Source: GCA-001856825 sp049965815 (GTDB lineage: Archaea; Thermoplasmatota; Thermoplasmata; Thermoplasmatales; GCA-001856825). From it: 44,747 nt of DNA. Below the pieces are notes generated by a model, which saw only the letters and a program-made list of their open reading frames with translations, made no database searches and was not told the origin of the DNA. Where the stretch lies: assembly GCA_049965815.1 (NCBI GenBank), contig JBMFVV010000012.1:1-44747 (forward strand), given 5' to 3'. The position numbers and the translations under genes are program-made. The stretch's first letter is position 1. Each line of letters opens with the position of its first letter. Positions 18,040-25,269 of this stretch are shown one piece after another.

Positions 18040-18665
18040 AAGGAGACGTCCACATCCACTCGAAGTACTCCCCCGACTCAAGGCTAGAACCAGAACAAAT
18101 AGTCAAGGTAGCCAGAAGCAAGGGATTGGACTTTATAGCTATTTCTGACCACAATAAATTCAGAGAACACAAATTAGATTTCCCCATCATCAAGGCAGAA
18201 GAGGTCTCGTCCGTTGAGGGACACATCCTTGCACTCTTTATAGATGGAGAAATAACCTCCAAGCTTACTCAGGCAGAAACCGTGGAAATGATTCATGAAA
18301 AAAATGGCATTGCGATCTGTGCACATCCCTTCAGAAGGGTGAATGGTGTACGGTCAAAGTTTCAGGACATTTATGACGCAATCGAAACTAAGAATGGAAG
18401 ATGTAACGCTGCCTGTAACGAAAAAGCAAGGGAGCTTGCAGTGAGACTAAAGAGACCGATAACAGCTGGAAGCGATTCCCACTTTTATGACGAGATTGGC
18501 AGAACGTATATGGAAATAGACGCAACCGATGAAGAATCCATAAGGAAGGCTATACTCAACAATCTCGCTAAAACAGAAGGGAGTGACCTCAACTCTACAG
18601 ACCAGATAAAACTGTATCTTAAACTTGGAAAAGACTATATTATGAGAGGATTCAAGAGAATTTAA
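18036..18665 (+). CDS. PHP-domain metal-dependent phosphoesterase
   Basis: Probable phosphoesterase of the PHP superfamily. The metal ligands form the usual pattern: HIHSKYSPDS at 6-15, AISDHNK near 38, CAHPFRR near 90, and AGSDSHF near 150. At 209 residues it is a stand-alone PHP protein, comparable to RNase AM-like and histidinol-phosphatase-like members. It overlaps metG by four bases and is probably co-translated. The substrate cannot be told from sequence. Confidence 0.88.
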   Translation: MKGDVHIHSKYSPDSRLEPEQIVKVARSKGLDFIAISDHNKFREHKLDFPIIKAEEVSSVEGHILALFIDGEITSKLTQAETVEMIHEKNGIAICAHPFRRVNGVRSKFQDIYDAIETKNGRCNAACNEKARELAVRLKRPITAGSDSHFYDEIGRTYMEIDATDEESIRKAILNNLAKTEGSDLNSTDQIKLYLKLGKDYIMRGFKRI

Positions 18666-18737
18666 AAACAGCGACCAATAATAATCTCTAAAGCATCGAT
18701 TTTGATACTAAAATTATAAAAAATAGGGTAGAAAGGA

Positions 18738-19241
18738 TTAAATTTCTTCTAACCTATCTACTGCTGTCTTCAGTCTGTTCCTAAGCGCTGTATTCTCGGC
18801 AACTCTTTCCCTGTTATCCACTATATAGTTCGATATAGCCTCAATATTGCCGATTGCATCTTCCAAACCATTAAAGCCGCTCATACCACCCATCGTTCTC
18901 CAGGGAAACCAATTTTCTTCAATGACCATTTTCCCCTGTTCAGTTATAGTATAATACTTCTTTCCATCCCTATTCTCTACCAAAAGATCGCCATTCGCTA
19001 CAAGACTTTCCAAAAGTGGGTATATGTGACCAGGAGATGGCCTCCAATTTCCCATTGAAACCCCCTCTATTTTGTCCATTATCATTGCGCCAGTAGAAGG
19101 TTCTCCCGAAACAATGCTCAGAACCCAGTACCTCAGTCCAAACCCCCGAGAATGTCCTTTGTCGTGATCAGGGTGTTCACGTCTACCATTTCCACCATTT
19201 CTGCAATTTCCACGATGTTCTTCATATATCATTTTTATCAT
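18738..19241 (-). CDS. PadR-family transcriptional regulator
   Basis: DNA-binding repressor of 167 residues. The PadR winged helix covers about 34-105: RYWVLSIVSGEPSTGAMIMDKIE, SPGHIYPLLESLVANGDL, and YYTITEQGK. A C-terminal helical dimerisation segment follows. The N-terminus is unusual: a flexible region of about 30 residues rich in His, Cys, Arg and Gly (H9, C13, H23, H26, H30). A perfect palindrome lies 15 bases upstream of the ATG, so autoregulation is likely. An ATG at 19232 is an alternative start. The gene is convergent with the PHP gene; its targets are unknown. Confidence 0.92.
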   Translation of the reverse strand: MIKMIYEEHRGNCRNGGNGRREHPDHDKGHSRGFGLRYWVLSIVSGEPSTGAMIMDKIEGVSMGNWRPSPGHIYPLLESLVANGDLLVENRDGKKYYTITEQGKMVIEENWFPWRTMGGMSGFNGLEDAIGNIEAISNYIVDNRERVAENTALRNRLKTAVDRLEEI

Positions 19242-19255
19242 CTTATCTTTTTCAG

Positions 19256-19272
19256 ATATCTAATTTAGATAT
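19256..19272. promoter_or_regulatory. Palindromic operator in front of the PadR gene
   Basis: A perfect palindrome, ATATCTAA-T-TTAGATAT (8-base arms, one-base centre), sits between a TATA-like ATATTTAAAT (about 19284-19293, minus strand) and the PadR start, over the predicted transcription start. This is the expected arrangement for a self-repressing regulator. Confidence 0.7.
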
Positions 19273-19382
19273 GCAAATATCATATTTAAATATTACTTTA
19301 TAGCACAAACGGCCTGTTGGCAGCTATTAAAAACTCTAATCTTTGGGGTACTTCAACAGCCATAAGCTGATTGTTGGATAGT

Positions 19383-19745
19383 TCAAATATGCTCCAGTAC
19401 CCTGTTGCTTAAACCGTCTATCTCATACTGTATTTTATCGTCATACCTTTGAAGCTCTACTGCTAGTAGGAACATCTCCTTCAGTTTTTTAATGATAATT
19501 CTACTTCCATTGCCAAGTTCCACGTCAAGTTGGGTAAAATTCTGACCTGCTGCGGCAGCAAGTTCGCGGGCTCCTTCACAAGTTATACTAACAAGTGGTG
19601 CCATTAAATGCAGCACCTCAACATTATGCTCATTGCTTGCAATGGGGACTCCCACTTTGGATGTGAGTATTGAGCCTTTGACGTATGGTCTCGCAGAGAA
19701 TTCTTCAAGGAGGTTTCGAATTTCCTCAGCAGACATTACTACCAT
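19383..19745 (-). CDS. Roadblock/LC7-domain protein
   Basis: Small protein of about 120 residues with the Roadblock/LC7 fold found in MglB and other regulators of Ras-like GTPases. The visible pattern is EEIRNLLEEFSARPYVKGSILTSKVGVPIAS, a middle EGARELAAAAGQ helix and SRIIIKKLKEMFLLAVEL. The ATG at 19745 (MVVMSAEEI) is chosen because the upstream frame has only a TTG and a TATA-like AATTTATAT lies at about 19763-19771. It lies 58 bases downstream of the SIS-domain gene on the same strand. No Ras-like GTPase partner is in the window. Confidence 0.83.
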   Translation of the reverse strand: MVVMSAEEIRNLLEEFSARPYVKGSILTSKVGVPIASNEHNVEVLHLMAPLVSITCEGARELAAAAGQNFTQLDVELGNGSRIIIKKLKEMFLLAVELQRYDDKIQYEIDGLSNRVLEHI

Positions 19746-19803
19746 GAATTCTTTCCCATAATATAAATTTTCCAACCTTCTTATTTTATATCAAAATTTT
19801 CCA

Positions 19804-20679
19804 TTATTCTATAGTTGTATCAAAAAGTTCTATTTCAAAGGCTTCTATTAGTCCAAAATATAATGAGGCTAGTTCGCCAACCAACTCATTCTTGACGTAT
19901 CCTTCTAAGGTCGTATTGTCATAAGGAAAGTCTCCTATTCTGACAACACTTGTTATCCTGGGATCATCTATAAAGGAAATTACCTGCCTTCCCTTTACGT
20001 TTCCAATATAATTTTTTAAATATTGATCAGCACTCATTATGTCGATGTCAGTACCAGAATTCAGCAAAAATAAAGTTTTGTACCTTTTTGCAAGACCGTA
20101 CGAACCGTTGCCATAGATAACTGTAGCCTGACCCTTTGAGAGAGCCAGCGCAAGGAGCTTTGATACATTGTTTTCAGAGATTTCAGATGGCAAATTGCTA
20201 TCGGTGAAAGATTCAAAATTGGACACATTAACTGTCTTCCCCTTGAGCGACAGTAAACAGCCGAATATTTCAGGAAATAGGAATCGTCCAGAATATCCCT
20301 TCGGGAGAGATATATAGTCCCAGGACTTACTTCTAGCGGTATTCTTAATCATACCACCAGATGAAATAGCTATGCCCTTTGTTTCAGAGGATTCAACTGC
20401 CTTTATTGCTTCTTTCAACTGACCTGAATAAGATATGACAAGTGGCGCACAGTCAGACGAAATAGAAAATACGTCGGATACATCAATATTATCTGCGCCC
20501 AATATATCCTTTGCCATTTGACCAATCTCAAATGCACTGCCTGATGCATTTACGCATAACCTAGCTAGCTTTCTTCCAACACTGCATGTCATAAACCTGT
20601 TAGGAGTCTGCTTAATCCAGCTGAATGGAGGAGTATCGTCCATCTGAATCACAAATTCATCATCCAAGATATTTCCCAC
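19804..20679 (-). CDS. SIS-domain protein of the phosphoglucose/phosphomannose isomerase family, probably lacking catalytic residues
   Basis: A 291-residue protein with the architecture of archaeal bifunctional PGI/PMI (about 300 residues). It has an N-terminal SIS domain with LVISYSGQ (80-87) and GIAISSGG (102-109), the linker LPKGYSGRFLFPEIFG (125-140), and a C-terminal half ending LASLYFGLIEAFEIEL. In the family the middle carries a Gln-x-Asn-Glu-Asn block and an Asn-His-Asn-Glu block with the catalytic Glu and His. Here the matching stretch (about 198-220) reads RYKTLFLLNSG then SADQY, so both appear lost. The start is a GTG; an ATG at 20643 is an alternative. The function may be non-enzymatic or altered. 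Confidence 0.68.
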   Translation of the reverse strand: MGNILDDEFVIQMDDTPPFSWIKQTPNRFMTCSVGRKLARLCVNASGSAFEIGQMAKDILGADNIDVSDVFSISSDCAPLVISYSGQLKEAIKAVESSETKGIAISSGGMIKNTARSKSWDYISLPKGYSGRFLFPEIFGCLLSLKGKTVNVSNFESFTDSNLPSEISENNVSKLLALALSKGQATVIYGNGSYGLAKRYKTLFLLNSGTDIDIMSADQYLKNYIGNVKGRQVISFIDDPRITSVVRIGDFPYDNTTLEGYVKNELVGELASLYFGLIEAFEIELFDTTIE

Positions 20680-20902
20680 TATTAGCCATTATATTCAGGT
20701 AGATAAGCTGAACTTTAGATAATTACCAGTACCACCGAAAATACAGTAAGGGCCATCATCCTTTCACCATCTGTATTTCTTAATTGCCATATATTTTACA
20801 GCCGCCTCGTATTTGGCAAGCTAAAAACTGGCCTTCATTAGTGGAGGTCATTCAAAATCCTCTCTAAAACAAACTTTTATTCTTTATTACATTTAAGAAC
20901 AT

Positions 20903-21652
20903 ATGGAGATATCAATCCTCATAACGGTAAAGAACGACATAAAGAACATTGGGTTGCTAATCTCCTCTCTGAAAGTCCTTGACGATGAGTTTGAGATAGT
21001 AGTTGTTGATGCCTATTCAACAGACGGAACTTACGAATATCTACAAAACGTGGGAAATGATCTAAATCTCGTCCTCTCAAGAAAGAAAGGCAACAGAGCT
21101 GTTGGAAGGAATGAGTGTATACGCCTCTCCCACGGCAAGAAGCTTGTCTTTCTTGACTCTGATACTGAAATTTCTTCAAACTGGGGGGAAATATTGAAAG
21201 CATTTAAAGAAAGAGACGTTATGGCAGGAAAGATAATTCAGGGGCCAGGTTCCAGATGGTCAGACCTTGAACGGGTACCTATGTTGTATAAAGGAAAAGA
21301 CGTGACTTACCCTTCTAACAATCTCATCTATGACAGGGACGTTATTGATAGGATAGGTATGTTTGACGAACAATTCAATACTGCTGAAGACATCGATTTG
21401 AATATAAGAGCAATAAATGGTGGTTATGAGATATTCTATAATGAGAATCTGATAGTTTACCATCACCCGCGACAGACTTACGGGTCACTTTTGAAACAGA
21501 GTTACGGTGACGGGATTGGTAGGAGATTGATTAAGAAAAAATATGGATTGAAAAGCTCATTCAACAGAGTAAATTTAAAGAGGCACCCTCTCATAGAATC
21601 CACAAGACTTGCATTTGGGATGATAGGGTATGTTTTCGGGGGCTCAAATTGA
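20903..21652 (+). CDS. Family 2 glycosyltransferase
   Basis: GT-A fold glycosyltransferase of 249 residues. It shows ISILITVKND at the N-terminus, VVVDAYSTDGT (nucleotide-binding Asp), NECIRLSHGKKLVFLDSDTEIS with the metal-binding D-x-D, and FNTAEDIDLNIRA as the acceptor-side ED motif. There is no transmembrane segment apart from a weak hydrophobic tail. A TATA-like CTTTTATTC at about 20875 suits a leaderless start. It overlaps the next glycosyltransferase by four bases, so the two probably act together on a surface glycan or glycolipid. The sugar is unknown. Confidence 0.9.
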   Translation: MEISILITVKNDIKNIGLLISSLKVLDDEFEIVVVDAYSTDGTYEYLQNVGNDLNLVLSRKKGNRAVGRNECIRLSHGKKLVFLDSDTEISSNWGEILKAFKERDVMAGKIIQGPGSRWSDLERVPMLYKGKDVTYPSNNLIYDRDVIDRIGMFDEQFNTAEDIDLNIRAINGGYEIFYNENLIVYHHPRQTYGSLLKQSYGDGIGRRLIKKKYGLKSSFNRVNLKRHPLIESTRLAFGMIGYVFGGSN

Positions 21653-22341
21653 TTTCATACGTGATACCTGCTCTCAACGAGGAGAAGACCATTGGAAATG
21701 TAATTAGGAAGATAAGGGAAATAGATAAGGAAGGCGAAATAATCGTTGTTGACTCAAGCTCTAAGGATAGGACCGCTGAGATAGTTCTCTCGCTCGGTGC
21801 TAAGCTGGTAAATGAGGAGAAGTTAGGGTATGGGAACGCATATAAGAAGGGCTTTTCAATTGCAGCGGGAGATATAATTGCCACGCTTGATGCAGATGGC
21901 ACCTACCCACCTAACGAAATTCCAAAGATGCTCGATCTGTTGAAAAGCGGGTATGACTTCATTTCTGGAGAAAGGTTATCAAAAGCATCCAAGGATGCGA
22001 TGTCGCTGCAGCATCTGATAGGTAACAAGATATTGAACCTGCTAACAAAAATTCTATTCATGGTAGATATAAAGGACAGCCAATCTGGAATGTGGCTCTT
22101 TCGTAGGGAAATAATGCAGTCGATCTTACCGAGAGGAGAAGGAATGGAATTTTCAGAAGAAATCAAGATAAGGGCAGCGACAGGATATTGTTACAAGGAG
22201 ATTTCCATAAATTACGACAGGAGAATGGGAGAAAAGAAGCTGAGGCCTTGGAAGGATGGTATCTCAAATCTCCTATTCCTGTTTAAGCTACGCGTGAAAT
22301 CCGGGATAAGAACAAAGAGTTTTAGATGTTCTCAATCCTAG
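21649..22341 (+). CDS. Family 2 glycosyltransferase, dolichyl-phosphate mannosyltransferase-like
   Basis: A 230-residue GT2 enzyme: SYVIPALNEEKTIG, EIIVVDSSSKDRT, GYGNAYKKGFSIAAGDIIATLDADGTYPP (metal-binding D-x-D), then KDSQSGMWLFRRE and MEFSEEIKIRAA. This layout is typical of polyprenyl-phosphate glucose or mannose synthases. The start is a TTG at 21649 overlapping the previous stop by four bases. The 3' end runs 20 bases into the convergent PCNA gene. It likely makes a lipid-linked sugar donor; the exact sugar is uncertain. Confidence 0.88.
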   Translation: MISYVIPALNEEKTIGNVIRKIREIDKEGEIIVVDSSSKDRTAEIVLSLGAKLVNEEKLGYGNAYKKGFSIAAGDIIATLDADGTYPPNEIPKMLDLLKSGYDFISGERLSKASKDAMSLQHLIGNKILNLLTKILFMVDIKDSQSGMWLFRREIMQSILPRGEGMEFSEEIKIRAATGYCYKEISINYDRRMGEKKLRPWKDGISNLLFLFKLRVKSGIRTKSFRCSQS

Positions 22342-23062
22342 GCGCTATCAGAAATATCACTTTACCTTTCCCATTCATGATGGGCGCCTCCATTCTCAGA
22401 GGGTAGTCATTTCCAATAGCGATAGATATCTCATCAGTGCTCTCTAAGGCTCTGAGGAATTTTGTAAGGTATTCCAAGGCGAATGAGCTTTTAGCATCTG
22501 AACCGAAAATGAATTCCTTTGCCAGTCCTTTTGGTATAGTCATTTCCGTTGTTTCTGAGTCTGTTTCTCCTTTTGCAAATATCCTCAGTTCATCGCTCTT
22601 CACGCTAAACGTTACAACCTCAGATATTCCCTCTGCTGCCTTGATACCCTGCGCAAGAAGTTCGAGACCTGTTACAATTTTGTCCTGCGGCTCAATGGTT
22701 GGAATCTTCGGGGTTGTCAAAGCAGAAGGATCGATAATAGGAATTCCCGCGGAAAGATTTCCGAGCTTCATAGATATCTTCTTTCCGTCATACTTAAAAT
22801 CAATTATCTCTGTGGAAGCAGTTAGCTTCAGGAAATTTCTCATTTTCTCGATGTCTAGACCAAGACTATCCTCACCGCTCACATCATATTCTTGGAACGC
22901 CTCCCTCTTTACTTCTATAGATATCATTGCAACCCTTGCAGGATCCATTACTTTTGCAGAAATACCATCCGGCTTAAAATCGACCCTGGCTTCTTGAACC
23001 AGAGTCAAAATGATGTTCGAAAACTCCCTTATAGTCTTGGCATCGACCTTAATCTGAAGCAT
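22322..23062 (-). CDS. pcn: DNA polymerase sliding clamp (PCNA)
   Basis: Ring-shaped trimeric clamp that tethers DNA polymerase, ligase and nucleases. At 246 residues it shows both PCNA domains: VDAKTIREFSNIILTLVQEARVDFKPDGISAKVMDPARVAMISIEV at the start, LGLDIEKMRNFLKL before the interdomain linker (DPSALTTPKIPTIEP), and FALEYLTKFLRAL with LRMEAPIMNGKGKVIFLIAPRIE at the end. Its 3' end overlaps the convergent glycosyltransferase by 20 bases. It belongs to the same replication machinery as the DP2 subunit encoded 9 kb upstream. Confidence 0.97.
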   Translation of the reverse strand: MLQIKVDAKTIREFSNIILTLVQEARVDFKPDGISAKVMDPARVAMISIEVKREAFQEYDVSGEDSLGLDIEKMRNFLKLTASTEIIDFKYDGKKISMKLGNLSAGIPIIDPSALTTPKIPTIEPQDKIVTGLELLAQGIKAAEGISEVVTFSVKSDELRIFAKGETDSETTEMTIPKGLAKEFIFGSDAKSSFALEYLTKFLRALESTDEISIAIGNDYPLRMEAPIMNGKGKVIFLIAPRIENI

Positions 23063-23206
23063 AATTACCGAGAGTTAAAAAATTACGTCCTTTTAAGCTT
23101 TTCCTCGAGAAATCAGTATTGCTAAAAATTCAAGAATACGGTCGGCTCTAATCTTATTTGTTGTTTGGTTAAAAACTAAGCTATGTATATCGATTTTTAA
23201 CTCGTT

Positions 23207-23362
23207 TCAATCCTTCGTCGTTTGTTCAGAATAACCGCATCTTCCGCAGGTAAGTCTATCTTCATGCCTCGCCAGGAAAACTCCGGGCCCACACTTGGGA
23301 CAGAACTTGCCAAGTCGAATGAGCTTTCCATCCTCTACTTTGTACATTTCACGCTTTTGCAT
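23207..23362 (-). CDS. rps27ae: Small ribosomal subunit protein eS31 (S27ae)
   Basis: A 51-residue zinc-ribbon ribosomal protein. The translation begins MQKREMYKVEDGKLIRLGKF and carries CPKC at residues 21-24 and CGRC at 39-42, the four Cys that bind zinc in archaeal S27ae. Its ATG at 23362 overlaps the end of rps24e by 14 bases, and it is the last gene of the rpo7 operon. The order S24e-S27ae is standard in archaea. An in-frame ATG at 23347 is possible but would drop conserved residues. Confidence 0.93.
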   Translation of the reverse strand: MQKREMYKVEDGKLIRLGKFCPKCGPGVFLARHEDRLTCGRCGYSEQTTKD

Positions 23363-23660
23363 TCTTATCCCCTTCCTTTGACTTTAGCCCATTCCTGATC
23401 AATAAGAAATCCGGTTCAAGGGCCGTGGCTTCCTCTTTCGTTTTGTAGATTTTCGCATACCCCTCTGTGTAATTCTTCCCAAACTTGGACTTCTGATAGT
23501 CGATTATAACAAGCTCTTTTGGAACTTGAAGATTAGCGGCTATCTGGTTTCTTGCGTCTTCTCTGCTGGGTGTCTTTTCTTTTGCATGGATTGCCCTATA
23601 TCTAACCTCGATCCTGTTTAAGAGCTTGTTTTCTTCCCTGGACTCTATTTCAATCTTCAT
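23349..23660 (-). CDS. rps24e: Small ribosomal subunit protein eS24 (S24e)
   Basis: A 103-residue 30S protein. The N-terminus MKIEIESREENKLLNRIEVRYRA and the block PSREDARNQIAANLQVPKELVIIDYQKSKFGKNYTEGYAKIY match archaeal S24e. Its start abuts the stop of the dephospho-CoA kinase gene and its end overlaps rps27ae, consistent with one polycistronic mRNA driven from the promoter before rpo7. Confidence 0.95.
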   Translation of the reverse strand: MKIEIESREENKLLNRIEVRYRAIHAKEKTPSREDARNQIAANLQVPKELVIIDYQKSKFGKNYTEGYAKIYKTKEEATALEPDFLLIRNGLKSKEGDKNAKA

Positions 23661-24170
23661 TTATTCTCCCCTTATCTTTTCTATGTCTTTTGTTACCATT
23701 TGTCTGAGGTGTTCTCCTACCTCATATACGGCTATCCCCTTATCGGGAACGCCATAAATAACTATCGCACCATCTGGTGCCATCAGTATGGCAGGTATGG
23801 ATGCTAAGTCCTCTTCGCCGTCTACTTCTATCAGCGTATTCCCCTTTGATTTGAACGCTACTTCAATCGAATTCCACAATTCAACAGATATCGTGCCTGC
23901 CTCGTTTTTAACCTGGACCTTTCTATCCCATTTATTGGGAATCGATGGCAAAATCTCATCTCTCTTTGTCTTGAAATCGACTATTGAAAGTTTCGGTATT
24001 ATATTGTACCTAATCGCAGTGGCTGTGACGACATCTCCTACAGTTATGAGTATCTTTGACGACAGAAACTCCACTTGTGATTCCTTTGTCATAAGAACTT
24101 CTGGCACTCGTGAGAATATGTGCCTTAGTTCTTCGGGGATTACTATGTCTTTATCTAACTTTAATTGCAT
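23661..24170 (-). CDS. GTP-dependent dephospho-CoA kinase (DUF359 family)
   Basis: Last enzyme of archaeal coenzyme A synthesis, phosphorylating dephospho-CoA with GTP. Family landmarks: ITVGDVVT near residue 45, PKLSIVDFKTKR near 60, a conserved IEVDGEEDLASIP segment near 117, and VIYGVPDKGIAVYEV near the end. About 169 residues is the usual size. The ATG at 24170 overlaps spt4 by 20 bases; a GTG at 24176 is also possible. The position between spt4 and rps24e is conserved in many archaea. Confidence 0.9.
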   Translation of the reverse strand: MQLKLDKDIVIPEELRHIFSRVPEVLMTKESQVEFLSSKILITVGDVVTATAIRYNIIPKLSIVDFKTKRDEILPSIPNKWDRKVQVKNEAGTISVELWNSIEVAFKSKGNTLIEVDGEEDLASIPAILMAPDGAIVIYGVPDKGIAVYEVGEHLRQMVTKDIEKIRGE

Positions 24171-24336
24171 ACTCACCGGAAGTCGTGATGCCAGCCTTCT
24201 TTCCTATCAAAGAACGGCTAGGCTCGAGGACAAAAAGGTATCCCTTCCATTCCAGAACGGTATCTCCCCCGCACTTCTCACACTTCATTTCCTCCGTTAT
24301 GTTTTTGCAATTACGGCAGCTTCTTAATTTTATCAC
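24151..24336 (-). CDS. spt4: Transcription elongation factor Spt4
   Basis: A 61-residue zinc protein (once called RpoE''). It has CRNC at 7-10 and CEKCGG at 19-24, followed by the short beta segment ending in an Ile-Lys-Val-Arg tail. It pairs with Spt5 on RNA polymerase to promote processivity. It overlaps rpo7 by four bases upstream and the dephospho-CoA kinase gene downstream. The Spt5 gene is not in the window. Confidence 0.93.
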   Translation of the reverse strand: MIKLRSCRNCKNITEEMKCEKCGGDTVLEWKGYLFVLEPSRSLIGKKAGITTSGEYAIKVR

Positions 24337-24911
24337 TTAGCCTCACCCTTGAGCCAGGATAACTTTCCCAAGAAGTTTTGCCTCATGGTAAGACCAATCT
24401 TGCTTTCTTCGAGCTTTGAATCAGAAAGCGAAAGAGCGACAATTCTCGCACGGACGAGATCTCCTGTCTTGAGGTCCCTCTTTGTATCCTTGCCAGTCAT
24501 TCTTTTATTCTCTTCGTCAACCTCAATTCTATCATCCATCACCTGGCTTACGTGAAGAAGACCTTCAAGTGGCCCGATGCTCACAAATGCTCCAAATTTC
24601 TTTATGTCTGCAATGTCACCTTCCACTACCTCCTGCATCATTGGCTGGAAGGCTAGTATCTTCATTCTGACTTCTTGATATACCCCCCCATCGCCGTGTA
24701 CTATTCTTCCTTCACCATCAAGCTCCGACTCCATTACCAGGAGATTTATGTACTTTCTATCGTTGGCATCTCTAACAATCTCACGATCCAGAACTCCAAT
24801 TTTTCCCTCTACATTCTTTACCGCAATGGACTTAGCGGTGACTTCATACTCCTCTCCCAAGTGTTCAGGCGGGACTCTGACCGTTTCATTGGTCTCAATT
24901 ATGAAATACAT
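24333..24911 (-). CDS. rpo7: RNA polymerase subunit Rpo7 (RpoE')
   Basis: Stalk subunit of archaeal RNA polymerase that pairs with Rpo4. The 192 residues comprise the N-terminal tip domain (ETNETVRVPPEHLGEEYEVTA) and a C-terminal S1 RNA-binding domain from about residue 83, with VVEGDIADIKKFGAFVSIGPLEGLLHVSQ. It is the first gene of the rpo7-spt4-dephospho-CoA kinase-rps24e-rps27ae unit. A TATA-like AGTATATAAG (about 24921-24930, minus strand) lies a short way upstream. Confidence 0.96.
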   Translation of the reverse strand: MYFIIETNETVRVPPEHLGEEYEVTAKSIAVKNVEGKIGVLDREIVRDANDRKYINLLVMESELDGEGRIVHGDGGVYQEVRMKILAFQPMMQEVVEGDIADIKKFGAFVSIGPLEGLLHVSQVMDDRIEVDEENKRMTGKDTKRDLKTGDLVRARIVALSLSDSKLEESKIGLTMRQNFLGKLSWLKGEAK

Positions 24912-24960
24912 ACAATCCTCTTATATACTACCGGATTTGTCCTGAGTATTTATTTTTTTC

Positions 24961-25269
24961 AAGTATAAGAGAGTGTCAGAATTAAGTTGAAATCTGTATA
25001 AAGTAGTAATTTTTTAGTTAGCTTGAGCAGTATTATTAAGTGGTTGCATACGAGACGTTGACACAGCACTATACTCTATCTTATGAGATGTTACATGACG
25101 TTACAACCTGACGTTAAGGAACAGCATGGGTAGTGCTGTCCATCCAGAGAGATGGAGAAAGGCCTGCCAGTAGAAGCTATTGAGCAGTCGAGAGACATAG
25201 AGCTAGTGGCAGGAAGTCAAATATTTTTTGATACTTGACGGAATCTATCTTCTTTTTCAGCTTTTTCCG
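24961..25269. other. Gene-free stretch between rpo7 and the fumarase/aspartase gene
   Basis: No coding frame is convincing. It holds a multi-hairpin element at about 25097-25213 and a stretch at 25024-25221 that resembles part of the gap at 27.39-27.48 kb. Both are listed separately. Confidence 0.5.
25097..25213. ncRNA. Candidate structured RNA or mobile-element relic with three hairpins
   Basis: Three stems occur in a row: ACAGCA/TGCTGT (25121-26 with 25134-39), CCATC/GATGG (25140-44 with 25151-55) and CCTGCCA/TGGCAGG (25163-69 with 25207-13, with further pairing possible inside). Upstream, TGACGTTA is repeated at 25097 and 25109. The three perfect stems in 93 bases are unusual for intergenic DNA. 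No known RNA family was recognised (not tRNA, SRP or RNase P RNA). Strand and transcription are unknown. Confidence 0.35.

Noticed and set aside
22437..22997. A 186-codon plus-strand frame antisense to the PCNA gene.
   Set aside because: PCNA is certain on the other strand and this translation has no recognisable domain.
23788..24327. A 179-codon plus-strand frame across the dephospho-CoA kinase and spt4 genes.
   Set aside because: Two well-supported genes of a conserved operon occupy the minus strand.
25110..25215. The three hairpins were considered as SRP RNA, RNase P RNA or an H/ACA RNA.
   Set aside because: The conserved SRP loop, the RNase P core motifs and an ACA box were all absent.
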